Part shown: in pieces, positions 45,976 through 59,425 of the stretch
Position numbering within the stretch: position 1 is the first letter of the stretch
Layout: every line of letters begins with the position of its first letter
Assembly: GCF_002902985.1 (NCBI RefSeq)
Contig: NZ_CP026167.1
Coordinates: 248,001 to 312,000 of the forward strand
Length of the DNA: 64,000 bases
Direction of reading: 5' to 3'
Source of the DNA: Leclercia sp. LSNIH1
GTDB lineage: Bacteria; Pseudomonadota; Gammaproteobacteria; Enterobacterales; Enterobacteriaceae
Notes under the pieces: generated by a model
The model's database searches: none
The model's input: only the letters and a program-made list of their open reading frames with translations
What the model was told of the DNA's origin: nothing
Translations under genes and position numbers: made by a program

Positions 45976-46665
45976 ATGTCCCTCCTTACGCCGTCAATAG
46001 ATCCGCGTCTTGCCGGGATCGCGCCGGGGTTCCGCGCGCTGAGCATCGTGGTTGAAGCCGCGCCCATTACCGCCCCGGAAGTGGCCTCCGCCGCATTAGC
46101 TCAGGCCTGCCAGCAGGTGTTAAACGATGATTTTTCCTGGGCCGGAGCCCATCTCGCCGCCTGGGATGAGGTGTTTAAAGCCTTTGGCGCCAAACCGAAA
46201 CGCACCCCCTGCTCCGCCAGCGCTCTGCGCAAACGGGTGCTGAAAGAGGGCACTCTGCCGCCGCTCGATCCGGTGGTGGATATCTACAATGCGGTCAGTA
46301 TCCGCTACGCCATCCCGGTGGGCGGGGAAAATCTTGCCGCCTATACCGGGGCTCCGCGGCTGACGCTGGCCGACGGCAGCGAGCCGTTTGATACCGTTAA
46401 AGAGGGTCAGCCGGGCATGGAATATCCCGAGGTGGGCGAGGTTATCTGGCGCGACGACGTGGGAGTGACCTGCCGACGCTGGAACTGGCGACAGGGAGTG
46501 CGTACCCGGCTGGACAGCCAGGCGCAGACCATGTGGTTTATTCTCGAAAGCCTGCCCGCCATGCCGTTAGCGGCGCTGGAAGCGGCCGGGGATGAGCTGG
46601 TCAGCAACCTGCAACGGCTGATGCCGGGGGCAACAGCGCGGGTTCAGCTGCTGGAGCTGGTCTGA
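45976..46665 (+). CDS. B3/B4 domain protein (tRNA-synthetase-beta-like)
   Basis: 229 residues. The centre (FGAKPKRTPCSASALRKRVL; VDIYNAVSIRYAIPVGGENLAAY) is the B3/4 fold shared with the phenylalanyl-tRNA synthetase beta chain. Stand-alone versions are thought to edit or bind aminoacyl-tRNA or amino acids, but the function is unproven. It diverges from the XRE-cupin regulator. Confidence 0.85.
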   Translation: MSLLTPSIDPRLAGIAPGFRALSIVVEAAPITAPEVASAALAQACQQVLNDDFSWAGAHLAAWDEVFKAFGAKPKRTPCSASALRKRVLKEGTLPPLDPVVDIYNAVSIRYAIPVGGENLAAYTGAPRLTLADGSEPFDTVKEGQPGMEYPEVGEVIWRDDVGVTCRRWNWRQGVRTRLDSQAQTMWFILESLPAMPLAALEAAGDELVSNLQRLMPGATARVQLLELV

Positions 46666-46671
46666 AAAACG

Positions 46672-46855
46672 CCGGGCGGCGCTACGCTTGCCCGGCCTAC
46701 AAAACCCGCACCATTTGAACCATTGTAGGCCCGGTAAGCACAGCGCCACCGGGCAACAAACCGCACCATCCCCGTAGGCCCGGTAAGCAACGCGCCACCG
46801 GGCAACAGACCGCACAAGCCCATAGGCCCGGTAAGCAACGCGCCACCGGGCGATT
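46672..46855. repeat. REP array (BIME) of four units
   Basis: One unit in one orientation (GCCGGGCGGCGCTACGCTTG) is followed by three in the other, each GTAGGCCCGGTAAGC(A)...GCGCCACCGGGC or nearly so. They are spaced by AACA(A/G)ACCGCAC linkers. It lies between convergent genes (B3/4 and lsrG). Such arrays are folded in RNA and bound by gyrase or IHF. Confidence 0.9.
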
Positions 46856-46856
46856 T

Positions 46857-47150
46857 TTACGCCGGCATCAACCCGACAAAACAACGTTTTTTACGCGGCT
46901 CCGACATGAGATCCTCAAGCTTTTCCACACACGCCAGATAGTGCGGGGTCTGTTTATGCGCCGCTACTGCCTCCTCATCCTTGTAAGCTTCGTAGATAAA
47001 GAACCGGGTTTTCACCCGCGGATCCTGCAAAACGTCAAACCGCAGGTTGCCCGGCTCCTGGATCGCCCCTTCATGGTTGGCGCGAAATACCTCCAGGAAC
47101 TCGTCCACCTTGTCCGGCTTAATGTTGATCTCCACTAAGGTCACGTTCAT
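46857..47150 (-). CDS. lsrG: Phospho-AI-2 isomerase/monooxygenase-like LsrG
   Basis: 97 residues ([22 protein letters not shown]..., [18 protein letters not shown]), the ABM-fold LsrG family. It isomerises phospho-DPD in breakdown of autoinducer-2. Its start overlaps the lsrF stop by 4 bp. It is the last gene of the lsrACDBFG operon. Confidence 0.93.
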   Translation of the reverse strand: MNVTLVEINIKPDKVDEFLEVFRANHEGAIQEPGNLRFDVLQDPRVKTRFFIYEAYKDEEAVAAHKQTPHYLACVEKLEDLMSEPRKKRCFVGLMPA

Positions 47151-48034
47151 TGTGTTTCTCCTTGTTTTTCCTCCTGCCAGAACTGGTACGCCTCGCGGGC
47201 GCTCATCTTCTCGTGCACCACCTTCTTCACCGCCTTCAGCATCGCCAGCGGCGCGCTGGACTGGAAGATATTGCGTCCCATATCGACACCCGACGCCCCC
47301 TGATCGATGGCGCGGAAGCACATCTCCAGCGCCTCGTGCTCCGGCAGCTTTTTACCCCCGGCGATGACAATCGGCACCGGGCAACTGGCGGTCACTTTCT
47401 CGAATCCCTCTTCCACAAAATAGGTTTTAACGAACTGCGCCCCCATCTCGGCGGCAATACGGCTGGCCAGCGAGAAATAGCGCGCGTCGCGGGCCATCTC
47501 CTTACCCACACCGGTCACCGCCAGGGTCGGCATACCGTAGCGGTTGCCTGCATCCACCAGCTTGATAATGTTGTTGATCGACTGATGCTCATACTCACTG
47601 CCGATATAGACCTGCGCCGCCACCGCACAGACGTTGAGGCGCAGCGCATCCTCCATCGCCACCGCCACACACTCATTGGAGAGTTCACCCAGCATCGAGT
47701 TGCCCCCGGAGGCGCGCAGCACCACCGGCTTGTTGGTGGCGGGCGGCACGGTGCTTCTGAGAATGCCGCGGGTACACATCAGCACATCGGTTTCGCCGAA
47801 CAGCGGCGCAATAGAGAGATCGATGCGCTCCAGCCCGGTGGTTGGCCCCTGGAAATAACCATGATCGAAGGCCAGCATCACCGTGCGGTTGCTGGTGGGG
47901 TTAAAAATGCGCGCCATGCGGGACTGCATCCCCCAGTCCAGCGCCCCACACCCCTTCAGGGTAAAAGGCACATTCTGCTGCGGCCGGTCGATGCCAAAGT
48001 TCTTGCCCTCTTTGATGTCGTCTAAATCAGCCAT
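47147..48034 (-). CDS. lsrF: 3-hydroxy-2,4-pentadione 5-phosphate thiolase LsrF
   Basis: 295 residues starting [18 protein letters not shown]. It is a class I aldolase-like TIM barrel with the conserved [14 protein letters not shown] and [14 protein letters not shown] (Schiff-base lysine region). It transfers acetyl from the LsrG product to CoA, ending AI-2 breakdown. It follows lsrB by 11 bp. Confidence 0.95.
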   Translation of the reverse strand: MADLDDIKEGKNFGIDRPQQNVPFTLKGCGALDWGMQSRMARIFNPTSNRTVMLAFDHGYFQGPTTGLERIDLSIAPLFGETDVLMCTRGILRSTVPPATNKPVVLRASGGNSMLGELSNECVAVAMEDALRLNVCAVAAQVYIGSEYEHQSINNIIKLVDAGNRYGMPTLAVTGVGKEMARDARYFSLASRIAAEMGAQFVKTYFVEEGFEKVTASCPVPIVIAGGKKLPEHEALEMCFRAIDQGASGVDMGRNIFQSSAPLAMLKAVKKVVHEKMSAREAYQFWQEEKQGETQ

Positions 48035-48045
48035 GTTCTCTCCCG

Positions 48046-49047
48046 TCAGAAGTCGTAGTTGTTGATGTTCTCTTTGGTAAACACCACCCGCTCCGGCAGC
48101 AGCACAATGCCGTTGCCTTTCGCTTCATACTGATAGCCCTGCACGCTGTTCGGCTCGACCTTCAGGGCGCCGATATCTTTGATCTCCACGCTGTCGCCGA
48201 CGTTAAGATCGCCTTTTTTCAACAAACGATCGGCGACATTGACCGCAATTTTGCCCTGCTGCACCACATCCCACAGGCCGAAGGCTTTCACCGTGCCGCG
48301 CTCCACATACGGACGCATAACGTTCGGCGTGCTGAAGCCGACTATCGCCACCCCTTCCCGCTTCAGGTTTTCCGCCGCCTGGGCTGCCGCCGGCAGGGCG
48401 TTGGCATCCGGGGCGATGATCGCATCCAGATCCGGGTAGGCTTTTAAGATCCCCTCGGCGGTCTGCAAGGATTTGGTGGCGTCGTTATAGCCAAACTGGG
48501 TGGTGACGATCTGCCACTGAGGATGATCTTTGGCGATTTTGGCTTTCGCCGCGTTCACCCACTGGTTCTGGTCGGTGACGGTGGGACTGGAGTAGAAGAA
48601 GGCCACTTTGGCGTCCGGTTTGGTCACCTGCTTCGAGGCCATTTCCACCAGCAGGCCGCCGAGCTGTTCCGGGGTTCCCTGGTTGATGTAGATGCTGCGG
48701 CACTCCGGTTTGGTGTCGGAATCCCAGGTCAGGACTTTCACTCCGCGCTGCATGGCGCGCTTCAGCGCCGGGCAGAGGCCGTCCGGCGACACGGCGGAGA
48801 CGATAATGGCGTTATAGCCCTGGTTGACGAAGTTATTGATCAGCTGCACCTGCCCCGAGACGCTCGGCTCGGTGGGGCCATCGTAGGTGACGTCCGTGCC
48901 CAGCGCTTTACCCGCCTCTTTCGCCCCGTTGCCGCCGCTGGTAAAGAAGCCGACCCCCACCAGTTTCGGGATAAACGCAATGCGGTCGGCGGCCTGCGCC
49001 GAGGCAACGCTTAATGCTACGGCCAGCACCATCAGTTTTATTTTCAT
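48046..49047 (-). CDS. lsrB: AI-2 periplasmic binding protein LsrB
   Basis: 333 residues from [25 protein letters not shown], with an evident signal peptide. The sugar-binding fold follows, including [34 protein letters not shown] and [15 protein letters not shown]. It captures AI-2 (R-THMF) for the LsrACD importer. The start is inside a longer reading that overlaps lsrD. Confidence 0.95.
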   Translation of the reverse strand: MKIKLMVLAVALSVASAQAADRIAFIPKLVGVGFFTSGGNGAKEAGKALGTDVTYDGPTEPSVSGQVQLINNFVNQGYNAIIVSAVSPDGLCPALKRAMQRGVKVLTWDSDTKPECRSIYINQGTPEQLGGLLVEMASKQVTKPDAKVAFFYSSPTVTDQNQWVNAAKAKIAKDHPQWQIVTTQFGYNDATKSLQTAEGILKAYPDLDAIIAPDANALPAAAQAAENLKREGVAIVGFSTPNVMRPYVERGTVKAFGLWDVVQQGKIAVNVADRLLKKGDLNVGDSVEIKDIGALKVEPNSVQGYQYEAKGNGIVLLPERVVFTKENINNYDF

Positions 49048-49048
49048 C

Positions 49049-50026
49049 TTACGCTCCGGGTAGTTTTGTGAAGAGAGATCGCACCCACTCACGGTGCAGA
49101 CTCAGTGAACGTCCCATCACCACCACAACCAACAGCGCCCCTGACAGCGCGCTCGACACCTGGTTGGGGATGCCGACCATCTGTAACCCCTGTTGCAGAT
49201 ACCCCACCAGCAATGCCGCCAGCGCAGTACCCAATACCGAACCTGAACCACCATAGATATTCGCCCCGCCCAGCACCGCCGCGGTGAGCGCGGGCATCAG
49301 CAGGTCGCGCCCTAAATCAGAGCGCGCCGAGCCGAAATAGGAGACCATCACCAGCGCGGCAATCGCCGAAGCCACCCCCACCAGGCCATAGAGCGCGTAG
49401 GACATGCCGTTAACCGACAGCGCCGCATAGCGCGCCGCGCGCGGATTCTGCCCAATCAGAAACAGATGGCGGCCAAAGCGCCCGCGATGGGTAATCAGCC
49501 AGAAGATAAAGGTGATGATCGCGAACAGCACCAGCGGGATCGGCAGCCCGATAACCGTGAGATTGGCAAAGGCCGTGAAGCTCTCCGGGAAACCACCAAT
49601 GCCTTCGTAACCGGTCGCCCCGGCCATGCCCGAGAGCAGCAGCGCCCCGCCGCCGTAGAGGTAGAGTGTGCCAAGGGTGATCACCAGCGGGCTGATGCCG
49701 GTGTAGTGGATAAGCAAAGCGTTGAACAGACCACACAGCAGCCCGAGCAGCAGGGTGAGCGGGATCGCCGCCGCCATCGGCACGCCGGACTGCATCATCA
49801 CCCCCAGCGCGATGGCGCACAGGCCAATGGTCGAGCCGAGGGAGATGTCGATCCCGCCGCTGATGATCACCAGCGTCAGCGGCAGCGCCACAATGCCGAT
49901 GCAGATAAAATCGCTGGTACTGAACAGCAGCATGTTGATGTCGAGCATCCGCGGGTTAAGGGTGCCAAACAGCAGGATCTCCAGCACCAGTAACAGCAGC
50001 AGCGCCCACTCCCAGTTAAGCTTCAT
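49049..50026 (-). CDS. lsrD: AI-2 ABC transporter permease LsrD
   Basis: 325 residues, about eight to ten membrane helices, of the RbsC-like permease family ([42 protein letters not shown]). It pairs with LsrC. It abuts lsrC and lsrB. Confidence 0.94.
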   Translation of the reverse strand: MKLNWEWALLLLLVLEILLFGTLNPRMLDINMLLFSTSDFICIGIVALPLTLVIISGGIDISLGSTIGLCAIALGVMMQSGVPMAAAIPLTLLLGLLCGLFNALLIHYTGISPLVITLGTLYLYGGGALLLSGMAGATGYEGIGGFPESFTAFANLTVIGLPIPLVLFAIITFIFWLITHRGRFGRHLFLIGQNPRAARYAALSVNGMSYALYGLVGVASAIAALVMVSYFGSARSDLGRDLLMPALTAAVLGGANIYGGSGSVLGTALAALLVGYLQQGLQMVGIPNQVSSALSGALLVVVVMGRSLSLHREWVRSLFTKLPGA

Positions 50027-51058
50027 CTACGCCACCTCTTTTTTGCGTTTGGGAAATGGGGTGACGTGCTTCCCCCCTTTGTTGCCCGGCTGGAAACGGC
50101 TGTACTTCAGGGCCCGCTGATGACGCGCCAGCGCCTGGCGCAGCCGTCCGTCGAGTACCAGCACCCCCAGCAGCACCAGGCCAGCGATAAAGTCATTCCA
50201 CCACGCCGGGAGGCGGAACAGCACCAGCACGGTGTCGATCTGGGTCAGGAAGAAGGCCCCCAGCAGGGCGCCGATTAAGGTACCGGTACCGCCGAGCAGG
50301 GAGATGCCCCCAAGCACGCAGGCAGCGATGGCTTTCATCTCCAGCCCGCTGCCGGTCTGGTTCGGCACAAAGCCGATCTGCGCGGCAAAGACGATCCCGG
50401 CGCAGGCGGCCAGCACACCGTTGAGGGTGAAGGCCACCATCCGGGTGCGGTTGACTGCCACCCCCAGCTGGCGAGCGGCGGCGAGGTTATCCCCCACGGC
50501 GTAGAAATCGCGGCCAAAGGCGGTGCGCGACAGCATCCAGGCCCCGAGAGCGGCGATGACCAGCACCACAAACCCCAGGGGCGATACCCCGAGCGCCACC
50601 GGCTCCGACAGCGCTTTCAGGCTCACCGGCAGCCCTTCAATCCACTTCCCGCCGGTCCAGAGCAGCATCGCCCCGCGCCACAGCCCCAGCGTGCCGAGGG
50701 TGGCGACAATCGCCGGAATGCGCAGCCCCACCACCAGCAGGCCGTTGAAGGCCCCCGCCAGCGCCCCGATCGCCAGCGCAAAGAGGATCGCCACCGGCAG
50801 GCCGTAGCCGTTGTTCAGCGCCACCCCCACGGCGATGGCGCACAGCCCGACAATCGAGCCGACCGACACGTCGATATTGCGGGTCAGCATCACCAGCCCG
50901 GCGCCGAGAGCCAGCAGGATCAGGATTTGCGAACTGGCGAAGATCATCCCCAGAGTCTGCAAACTGAGATAGGCCGGATTCAGGGCCACCAGCACCACAA
51001 ACAGGGCGAGGATCGCCAGCAGGGCGCTGAGCTCGCGGTTTTTCAGGAGTGTTTTCAT
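50027..51058 (-). CDS. lsrC: AI-2 ABC transporter permease LsrC
   Basis: 343 residues, polytopic RbsC-like permease ([46 protein letters not shown]), with a basic cytoplasmic tail ([19 protein letters not shown]). It overlaps lsrA by 4 bp and abuts lsrD. Confidence 0.94.
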   Translation of the reverse strand: MKTLLKNRELSALLAILALFVVLVALNPAYLSLQTLGMIFASSQILILLALGAGLVMLTRNIDVSVGSIVGLCAIAVGVALNNGYGLPVAILFALAIGALAGAFNGLLVVGLRIPAIVATLGTLGLWRGAMLLWTGGKWIEGLPVSLKALSEPVALGVSPLGFVVLVIAALGAWMLSRTAFGRDFYAVGDNLAAARQLGVAVNRTRMVAFTLNGVLAACAGIVFAAQIGFVPNQTGSGLEMKAIAACVLGGISLLGGTGTLIGALLGAFFLTQIDTVLVLFRLPAWWNDFIAGLVLLGVLVLDGRLRQALARHQRALKYSRFQPGNKGGKHVTPFPKRKKEVA

Positions 51059-52542
51059 GCCTGCCCTCCGAAGGCCAGGGCCATCATGCGATCGAGGCTG
51101 ACGGCGTGGCGCGGCAGTTCCCCGCTGAGCACCCCCTGGTGCATCACCAGTACCCGATCCGCCAGGCCGGGAAACTCATCCATGTCGCTGGAGATCATCA
51201 GCACCGCCACGTTTTGCGCCGCCACGCTTTTGAGAAGCCCATAGATATCGGCCCGGGCGGAGACGTCCACGCCGCGGGTCGGCTCATCAACAATCAGCAG
51301 CAGCGGATTGGCCTCCAGGCAGCGGGCCAGCAGCACCTTCTGCTGATTGCCGCCCGACAGAGTGCGCACGGTCTGATCCGGGCCGTTGAGTTTGATCCCC
51401 AGCGCCCGGTGATAGCGCTCCACCACCGCCGCCTCGCGTTTGCGCTGCTGCCAGAGCGAAGGTTCGTTCAGCGCCACGGTATTCCAGCGTACCGGCGCAT
51501 CGAGAAACAGGCCGGAGACCTGCCGATCTTCCGGGAGATAGACCAGCCCTTTCTCCAGCCGGGCGCTGACCGGATCGCGGTCGATCTGCTGGTTTTCGAG
51601 CCAGATCCTCCCGCCCCGCGACGGGCGCAGGCCGTAGAGCGTTTCGGCAAACTCGGTGCGCCCGGAGCCTACTAATCCCGCCAGGCCGACGATCTCCCCG
51701 GCGTAGATCTCAAGGCTAAGATCGATAAAGCCCTCCCCGGTGAGCGTCTCCACCCGCAGCACCGGAAAATCCTGCGCCTGGGTGCGGCGATTGCCCGGCA
51801 GCGCCAGCCACAGCTTTTGCGTGTCGCTCAACTGCGGGTCGCGGCTGACCGGGGTCATGGCGGCAATGAGCGCGTTATCGTCAAACTGCGCGGTTTCGCC
51901 GCTCAACACGATCGCCCCGTCGCGCATCACCGAGACATGGCTGGCGAGCTGACGAATTTCGGGCAGCTTGTGAGAGATAAAGACAATCCCGACCCCCGTC
52001 CCCTGGAGCGCGCGGATCTGGCGGAACAGGCGCTCCGTTTCGCCCGGTGTCAGCGAGGCGGTGGGTTCATCAAGGATGAGGATCTTCGCCTCGCGCATCA
52101 GCCCGCGCAGGATCTCCACCATCTGCTGATCCGCCACCTCCAGGGTGCTGGCGGCAGCGTCTAAATTGAGCTGGCACTGGAGCTGCTCCAGCTTATCCCC
52201 AAGACGCTGGGCGGTGGCCTGCCCGCGCGGCAGGCGGAAGAGAATGTTTTCCCGCACGCTGAGGTTCGGAAACAGCATCGGCTCCTGGGGAACCAGGTAG
52301 ATCCCAAGCTGGTGGGCCTGGCCCGGTTTGAGGCGAGCAAAAGGCTGGCCCTCAATAGAAAGTTCACCGCGGTCGGGCGTTTCGACCCCGGCGACAATCT
52401 TCATCAGGGTCGATTTCCCGGCGCCGTTGCCCCCCATCAGGGCATGCACCTGGCCGGCAAGCAGAGTGAAATCAATGTTTTTCAATACTGGAACGCCGGA
52501 GAACTGCTTCTGGATCCCGCGCGCCTCAATCAGTGCTCTCAT
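51055..52542 (-). CDS. lsrA: AI-2 ABC transporter ATPase LsrA
   Basis: 495 residues from [20 protein letters not shown]; upstream codons belong to the operator. It has two ABC cassettes. The first has Walker [10 protein letters not shown] and Walker [11 protein letters not shown]. The second has a degenerate Walker A (GLVGSGRTE) with [15 protein letters not shown] and [12 protein letters not shown]. This asymmetry is normal for sugar-type importers. It is the first gene of the operon. Confidence 0.95.
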   Translation of the reverse strand: MRALIEARGIQKQFSGVPVLKNIDFTLLAGQVHALMGGNGAGKSTLMKIVAGVETPDRGELSIEGQPFARLKPGQAHQLGIYLVPQEPMLFPNLSVRENILFRLPRGQATAQRLGDKLEQLQCQLNLDAAASTLEVADQQMVEILRGLMREAKILILDEPTASLTPGETERLFRQIRALQGTGVGIVFISHKLPEIRQLASHVSVMRDGAIVLSGETAQFDDNALIAAMTPVSRDPQLSDTQKLWLALPGNRRTQAQDFPVLRVETLTGEGFIDLSLEIYAGEIVGLAGLVGSGRTEFAETLYGLRPSRGGRIWLENQQIDRDPVSARLEKGLVYLPEDRQVSGLFLDAPVRWNTVALNEPSLWQQRKREAAVVERYHRALGIKLNGPDQTVRTLSGGNQQKVLLARCLEANPLLLIVDEPTRGVDVSARADIYGLLKSVAAQNVAVLMISSDMDEFPGLADRVLVMHQGVLSGELPRHAVSLDRMMALAFGGQA

Positions 52543-52555
52543 TATCGCTCCGCTA

Positions 52556-52755
52556 TTGAACAAATGATTTTTGAAATTAATAATGTTCAAAAGCGTAGAC
52601 GGTGAACTATATTTACAACCGTGCAGGGATCACAGTTTTATGGATATGATCCCGATAATGCTGAAACATTCCGGAATATCCGTTTTGCCGTGTGGCTCAC
52701 AGATTCAAGCTGCGGCAAAGCGAACATATGATCTAAATTTTGATAAGAGTTCAAA
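52556..52755. promoter_or_regulatory. lsrA-lsrR control region with two LsrR-type operators
   Basis: TTGAACA (52556) and TGTTCAA (to 52590) form a 35-bp inverted repeat before lsrA. A matching pair, CGAACA (52721) and GTTCAAA (to 52755), also spans 35 bp and lies just before lsrR. The equal spacing suggests LsrR binds both as a tetramer. Two TGTGA half sites between them may belong to CRP, but no full CRP box is seen. Confidence 0.7.
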
Positions 52756-52756
52756 T

Positions 52757-53728
52757 ATGGCTGAGAAACGCGTTGCCGAAGAGGGACGATTTGCCGGACT
52801 GGCACTGACGGAAGAGGAACTGGTGGCGCGCGTGGCGTGGTGCTACTACCACGACGGCCTGACGCAGAACGATATCGGCGAACGGCTGGGTTTACCGCGG
52901 CTCAAGATTTCACGGCTGCTGGAAAAGGGCCGACAGTCCGGGGTGATCCGCGTGCAGATCAACTCCCGCTACGAAGGGTGTCTGGCGCTGGAGACCGCGC
53001 TTCAGCAGCGTTTCGGCCTGAAGCTGGTGCGCGTGCTGCCCGCCCTGAATACCCCGGCGATGAGCGTGCGCTTAGGGATTGGCGCCGCGCAGTCGTTAAT
53101 GGGCGTGCTGGAGCCGGGGCAACTGCTGGCGGTGGGATTTGGTGAAACCACCATGAGCTGCATTCAGCACTTAAGCGGCTTTATCAGCTCCCAGCAGGTG
53201 CGGCTGGTGACCCTCTCCGGCGGCGTCGGGCCCTATATGACCGGCATTGGTCAGCTGGATGCCGCCTGCAGCGTCAGCATGATCCCCGCCCCGCTGCGGG
53301 TCTCCTCCGCAGAGGTGGCCGGGATCCTGAAGCGGGAAACCAGCGTGCGGGATGTGATCCTCGCCGCCACCGCCGCCGACGCCGCCGTGGTCGGCATTGG
53401 CGCCGTAAACCAGCGCCGGGATGCCACCATCTTGCGCTCCGGCTATATCAGCGAAGGGGAACAGCTGATGTTTGCCCGCAAAGGGGCGGTGGGGGACATC
53501 CTGGGCTATTTCCTCAATGCCGAGGGAGAGCGGGTATCGGATCTGGAGATCCACCGTGAGTTACTGGGCGTCACCCTCGATGAACTGGCGCAGTTGCCCA
53601 CCATCGTTGGCGTCGCCGGAGGAGAAGAGAAAGCCGATGCGATTTATGCCGCACTGAAGGGTCGCCGTATCAATGGCCTGGTGACGGAAGAGACGACAGC
53701 CCGCGCGGTGCTGGCTCTGGCCGGATAA
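52757..53728 (+). CDS. lsrR: AI-2-responsive repressor LsrR (SorC/DeoR family)
   Basis: 323 residues from [17 protein letters not shown], close to the E. coli length; a longer reading runs back through the operator. The helix-turn-helix is at about 20-60 ([31 protein letters not shown]). The sugar-phosphate-binding domain follows ([50 protein letters not shown]). Phospho-AI-2 releases it from lsr promoters. lsrK follows. Confidence 0.94.
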   Translation: MAEKRVAEEGRFAGLALTEEELVARVAWCYYHDGLTQNDIGERLGLPRLKISRLLEKGRQSGVIRVQINSRYEGCLALETALQQRFGLKLVRVLPALNTPAMSVRLGIGAAQSLMGVLEPGQLLAVGFGETTMSCIQHLSGFISSQQVRLVTLSGGVGPYMTGIGQLDAACSVSMIPAPLRVSSAEVAGILKRETSVRDVILAATAADAAVVGIGAVNQRRDATILRSGYISEGEQLMFARKGAVGDILGYFLNAEGERVSDLEIHRELLGVTLDELAQLPTIVGVAGGEEKADAIYAALKGRRINGLVTEETTARAVLALAG

Positions 53729-53760
53729 GAGTCGCCCTGCGCCTGACACGAGGCAAGCTC

Positions 53761-55341
53761 ATGAGTTACCTTTTAGCGTTAGATGCAGGGACAGGCAGCG
53801 TTCGCGCCGTGGTGTTTGATCTCCAGGGCAACCAGATAGCCGTCGGCCAGGCCGAATGGAAACACCTGAGCGTGGAGAACGTCCCCGGCTCGATGGAGTT
53901 CGACCTCGACACCAACTGGCGGCTGGCCTGCCAGTGTATTCACCAGGCGCTTGAGCGGGCGCACCTGAGCGCGGCGGATATCCAGTCCGTCGCCTGCTGC
54001 TCAATGCGCGAGGGGATTGTCCTCTATGACCGCAACGGCTACGCCATCTGGGCCTGCGCCAACGTCGATGCCCGCGCCAGCCGCGAAGTGGCTGAACTCA
54101 AAGAGATCCACGATTACCGCTTTGAATCTGAAGTCTATGACGTTTCCGGCCAGACGCTGGCCCTGAGCGCCATGCCGCGCCTGCTCTGGCTGGCGCACCA
54201 TCGCCCGGATATCTACCGCAACGCGGCGACCATCACCATGATCAGCGACTGGCTGGCGGCGAAACTCTCCGGCGAGCTGGCCGTTGACCCCTCTAACGCC
54301 GGCACCACCGGCATGTTAGATCTCTTTTCCCGCGACTGGCGGCCCGCGCTGCTGGACATGGCCGGGCTGCGGGCCGATATCCTCTCGCCGGTCAAAGAGA
54401 CGGGGAGCGTGCTGGGTGCCGTCACCCGGGAGGCGGCGCAGCAGTCGGGCCTGCGGGAAGGCACGCCGGTGGTGATGGGCGGCGGCGATGTGCAGCTGGG
54501 CTGTCTGGGCCTGGGGGTGGTCCGCGCCGGGCAAACCGCGGTGCTGGGCGGCACCTTCTGGCAGCAGGTGGTCAACCTGCCGCAGGTGCGCACCGATCCG
54601 CAGATGAACATCCGCGTGAACCCGCACGTCATTCCGGGTATGGCCCAGGCGGAGTCGATCAGCTTCTTCACCGGGCTGACCATGCGCTGGTTCCGCGACG
54701 CCTTCTGCGCCGAAGAGAAGCTGATTGCCGAACGCATGGGGATGGACACCTACGCCCTGATGGAGGAGATGGCCAGCCGGGTGCCGGCGGGCTCTCACGG
54801 GGTGATGCCGATCTTCTCCGACGCCATGCACTTTAAGCAGTGGTATCACGCTGCGCCGTCGTTTATTAACCTCTCCATCGACCCGGAAAAATGCAATAAG
54901 GCTACCCTGTTCCGCGCCCTGGAGGAGAACGCGGCAATTGTCTCCGCCTGCAACCTGGCGCAGATTTCGAAGTTCTCCGGCGTCACCTTTGACAGCCTGG
55001 TGTTTGCCGGCGGCGGCGCGAAAGGGGCACTGTGGAGCCAGATCTTAAGCGACGTTACCGGCCTGCCGGTGCGGGTGCCGGAGGTGAAAGAAGCCACCGC
55101 GCTGGGCTGCGCCATCGCCGCCGGGAGCGGCGCCGGGCTGTATGATGATATGGCTGCCACGGGAGAGTCGCTGGTGAAATGGAGCCGGGAATTTACCCCC
55201 AATCCGGCACACCGGGCGTTGTACGACGGCATGATGCAGAAGTGGCAGGCGGTCTATGCCGACCAGCTCGGGCTGGTGGACAGCGGGCTGACAACGTCGA
55301 TGTGGCAGGCACCGGGGCTGGTGCGCGCAACGGCGCCGTAA
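53761..55341 (+). CDS. lsrK: Autoinducer-2 kinase LsrK
   Basis: 526 residues of the FGGY kinase fold: [15 protein letters not shown] at the start, [23 protein letters not shown] in the middle, and [16 protein letters not shown] in the ATP-binding half. It phosphorylates AI-2, trapping it and producing the LsrR ligand. It lies 32 bp after lsrR and is transcribed with it. Confidence 0.95.
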   Translation: MSYLLALDAGTGSVRAVVFDLQGNQIAVGQAEWKHLSVENVPGSMEFDLDTNWRLACQCIHQALERAHLSAADIQSVACCSMREGIVLYDRNGYAIWACANVDARASREVAELKEIHDYRFESEVYDVSGQTLALSAMPRLLWLAHHRPDIYRNAATITMISDWLAAKLSGELAVDPSNAGTTGMLDLFSRDWRPALLDMAGLRADILSPVKETGSVLGAVTREAAQQSGLREGTPVVMGGGDVQLGCLGLGVVRAGQTAVLGGTFWQQVVNLPQVRTDPQMNIRVNPHVIPGMAQAESISFFTGLTMRWFRDAFCAEEKLIAERMGMDTYALMEEMASRVPAGSHGVMPIFSDAMHFKQWYHAAPSFINLSIDPEKCNKATLFRALEENAAIVSACNLAQISKFSGVTFDSLVFAGGGAKGALWSQILSDVTGLPVRVPEVKEATALGCAIAAGSGAGLYDDMAATGESLVKWSREFTPNPAHRALYDGMMQKWQAVYADQLGLVDSGLTTSMWQAPGLVRATAP

Positions 55342-55411
55342 AAACGCCGGATGGCGCTGCGTTTATCCGGCCTACGGTTTTGTAGCCCCGGTAAGCGCAG
55401 CGCCACCGGGG
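55341..55411. repeat. REP-type palindrome pair after lsrK
   Basis: GCCGGATGGCGCTGCGTTTATCC-type arm faces GTAGCCCCGGTAAGCGCAGCGCCACCGGGG. It is the same family as the other gaps, with some divergence in the first arm. Confidence 0.8.
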
Positions 55412-55417
55412 AAGTTC

Positions 55418-55433
55418 TTTGAGATCTATCACA
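55418..55433 (+). promoter_or_regulatory. CRP site upstream of fadH
   Basis: TTTGAGATCTATCACA matches TGTGA-N6-TCACA at 9 of 10 defined positions. Confidence 0.65.
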
Positions 55434-55481
55434 ATCATTCGATCCCGCTTTTACCTTTCTTCTGCCGCTGGCTAAATTAGT

Positions 55482-57547
<2,066 letters not shown>

Positions 57548-57549
57548 AG

Positions 57550-57623
57550 CATTGCCGGGCGGCGCTACGCTTGCACCGGCCTACGGTTTTGTAGGCCCGG
57601 TAAGCGTAGCGCCGCCGGGCAAA
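57550..57623. repeat. REP-type palindrome pair between fadH and rlmG
   Basis: GCCGGGCGGCGCTACGCTTG and GTAGGCCCGGTAAGCGTAGC(GCCGCCGGGC) arms lie between two convergent genes and may serve as a two-way terminator. Confidence 0.85.
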
Positions 57624-57629
57624 ACAATC

Positions 57630-58766
57630 TTAACGGCGGCGACCCAACTTAACCGCTTTCAGCACCACGAACTTGTTGTTCGTCGCAATGGTGGTGCAGT
57701 TACCGAAGATCTTCTTCAGCTTGTGGAAGTAGTCCAGGTGGCGGTTGGCGACGATGTAGAGCTCCCCGTTGATTTTCAGGCAGCGGCGCGCGTGGTGGAA
57801 CATCTCCCAGGCGACGTTATCGGTCAGGGCGTGCTTCTGATGGAACGGCGGGTTGCAGAACACGGCGTTGAAGCGGAACGGCTCCACGCCCGAGAGCGCG
57901 TTGTTGATCATAAACTCGCAGCGATCCAGCGCCTCCGGCATGTTGGTCTCCACGTTGAGACGGCTGGAGGCTACGGCCATCGGCGATTCGTCGCTGAAGA
58001 CCACGCTCGCTTCCGGGTTCTTCGCCAGCAGGGTCAGGCCGATCACCCCGTTACCGCAGCCGAGATCGACGATCTCCCCTTCCAGATTTTCCGGCAGATG
58101 CTCGATAAAGAAACGCGCCCCGATATCCAGCCCGGTGCGGGAGAAGACGTTGGCGTGGTTGTGGATGGTCCAGTCGGTGCCTTCCAGCTTCCAGCTCAGG
58201 GTCTCTGGCGCGTCGGCCAGGTCTGGTGCCGTGAAAGTACAGTTGATGAGGCGCGCTTTCTTCCAGGCAAGCGTAGTGGTGGTTGGCCCCAGCACTTTCT
58301 CGAATAGTTCCAGCGTAGAGGTATGGATATCACGCGCTTTAGCACCGGCGATAATGCGCGTCTCTGGCGTCACCACCTTGCGCAGCGCACGGAGCTGCTG
58401 CTCCAGCAGCGCCATCGTTTTCGGCACTTTGATCAGCACCACGCCCGGCGCCTGCGGGTAATCCGCGGTGCTGTCGAGGAACTTTACGCTGCCTTCATCG
58501 ATGTCGTTGTGACGCAGGTTTTCCCGCGTCGCCAGCTCGCTTATGTATGAATCACCGATGCTGTAAGGGGTGTGTTCGGCCAGGGCGCAAGCCAGGGCGC
58601 CGAAAGCATCATTCAGGATCAGAACCGGGCCGCTGATTTCGGTGTCATCCAACTGTTGCAGCAGATAGTCATCCGCCGCTTCCCACGCCTGCAGCGGGTT
58701 AACGTCGTCCGTTTCCGGAAAACGTTTTAAGTCGAGTGAACGGAAACCGTTGTCTAAGTGGCTCAT
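57630..58766 (-). CDS. rlmG: 23S rRNA G1835 N2-methyltransferase RlmG
   Basis: 378 residues. The C-terminal half is a SAM methylase: [17 protein letters not shown] (SAM site) and [12 protein letters not shown] (the NPPF motif of N2-guanine methylases). The N-terminal half is a degenerate copy of the fold, as in RsmC/RlmG. It modifies 23S rRNA at G1835. Confidence 0.95.
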   Translation of the reverse strand: MSHLDNGFRSLDLKRFPETDDVNPLQAWEAADDYLLQQLDDTEISGPVLILNDAFGALACALAEHTPYSIGDSYISELATRENLRHNDIDEGSVKFLDSTADYPQAPGVVLIKVPKTMALLEQQLRALRKVVTPETRIIAGAKARDIHTSTLELFEKVLGPTTTTLAWKKARLINCTFTAPDLADAPETLSWKLEGTDWTIHNHANVFSRTGLDIGARFFIEHLPENLEGEIVDLGCGNGVIGLTLLAKNPEASVVFSDESPMAVASSRLNVETNMPEALDRCEFMINNALSGVEPFRFNAVFCNPPFHQKHALTDNVAWEMFHHARRCLKINGELYIVANRHLDYFHKLKKIFGNCTTIATNNKFVVLKAVKLGRRR

Positions 58767-58851
58767 CGGCCCTCCTGAGTGGTAAAATTTCGGCGTTATC
58801 CCTGAAAAGGGTGCGTGAGTATACCCGTTTTCACACTGATGTGGGCTTTTG

Positions 58852-59355
58852 ATGAACCAACTTCCTTATCTCCAGGGCTACCCGGAGCATTTACTTTCTC
58901 AGGTTCGTAGCCTGATTGCCGAGCAAAAGCTGGGCGCGGTGCTGGAAAAACGCTATCCCGGCACCCACGATGTCGCTACCGATAAAGCCCTCTGGCAGTA
59001 TACGCAGGATCTCAAAAGCCGTTACCTGAAGAGCGCCCCGCCGATCAATAAGGTGATGTACGACAACAAGATCCACGTGCTGAAGAACGCGCTGGGCCTG
59101 CACACCGCCATCTCCCGCGTGCAGGGCGGCAAGCTGAAGGCCAAAGCCGAGATCCGCGTGGCGACGGTGTTCCGCAACGCGCCGGAGGCGTTCCTGCGCA
59201 TGATCGTGGTGCATGAGCTGGCGCACCTGAAAGAGAAGGAGCACGATAAAGCCTTCTATTCCCTCTGCTGCCACATGGAGCCGCAGTACCATCAGCTGGA
59301 GTTTGATACCCGGCTGTGGCTGACGCATCTATCGTTAAAGAGTAATGCGGATTAG
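58852..59355 (+). CDS. ygjP: YgjP-like zinc metalloprotease
   Basis: 167 residues. The HELAH site ([13 protein letters not shown], near residue 124) and the downstream [12 protein letters not shown] place it in the YgjP/WLM-type family. The substrate is not known. It diverges from rlmG. Confidence 0.9.
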   Translation: MNQLPYLQGYPEHLLSQVRSLIAEQKLGAVLEKRYPGTHDVATDKALWQYTQDLKSRYLKSAPPINKVMYDNKIHVLKNALGLHTAISRVQGGKLKAKAEIRVATVFRNAPEAFLRMIVVHELAHLKEKEHDKAFYSLCCHMEPQYHQLEFDTRLWLTHLSLKSNAD

Positions 59356-59425
59356 CGCACGCGATTTGTCATGTTGACGTGCTACAGTGGCTAAAGGTTC
59401 CCTGCTACGGAGTACGTAAACGTTT

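Noticed and set aside
52600..52720. CRP sites in the lsr control gap
   Set aside because: Only TGTGA half sites were found, with the second half out of register.
52571..52756. 62-codon extension of LsrR
   Set aside because: It covers the operator region; the shorter start matches the known length.
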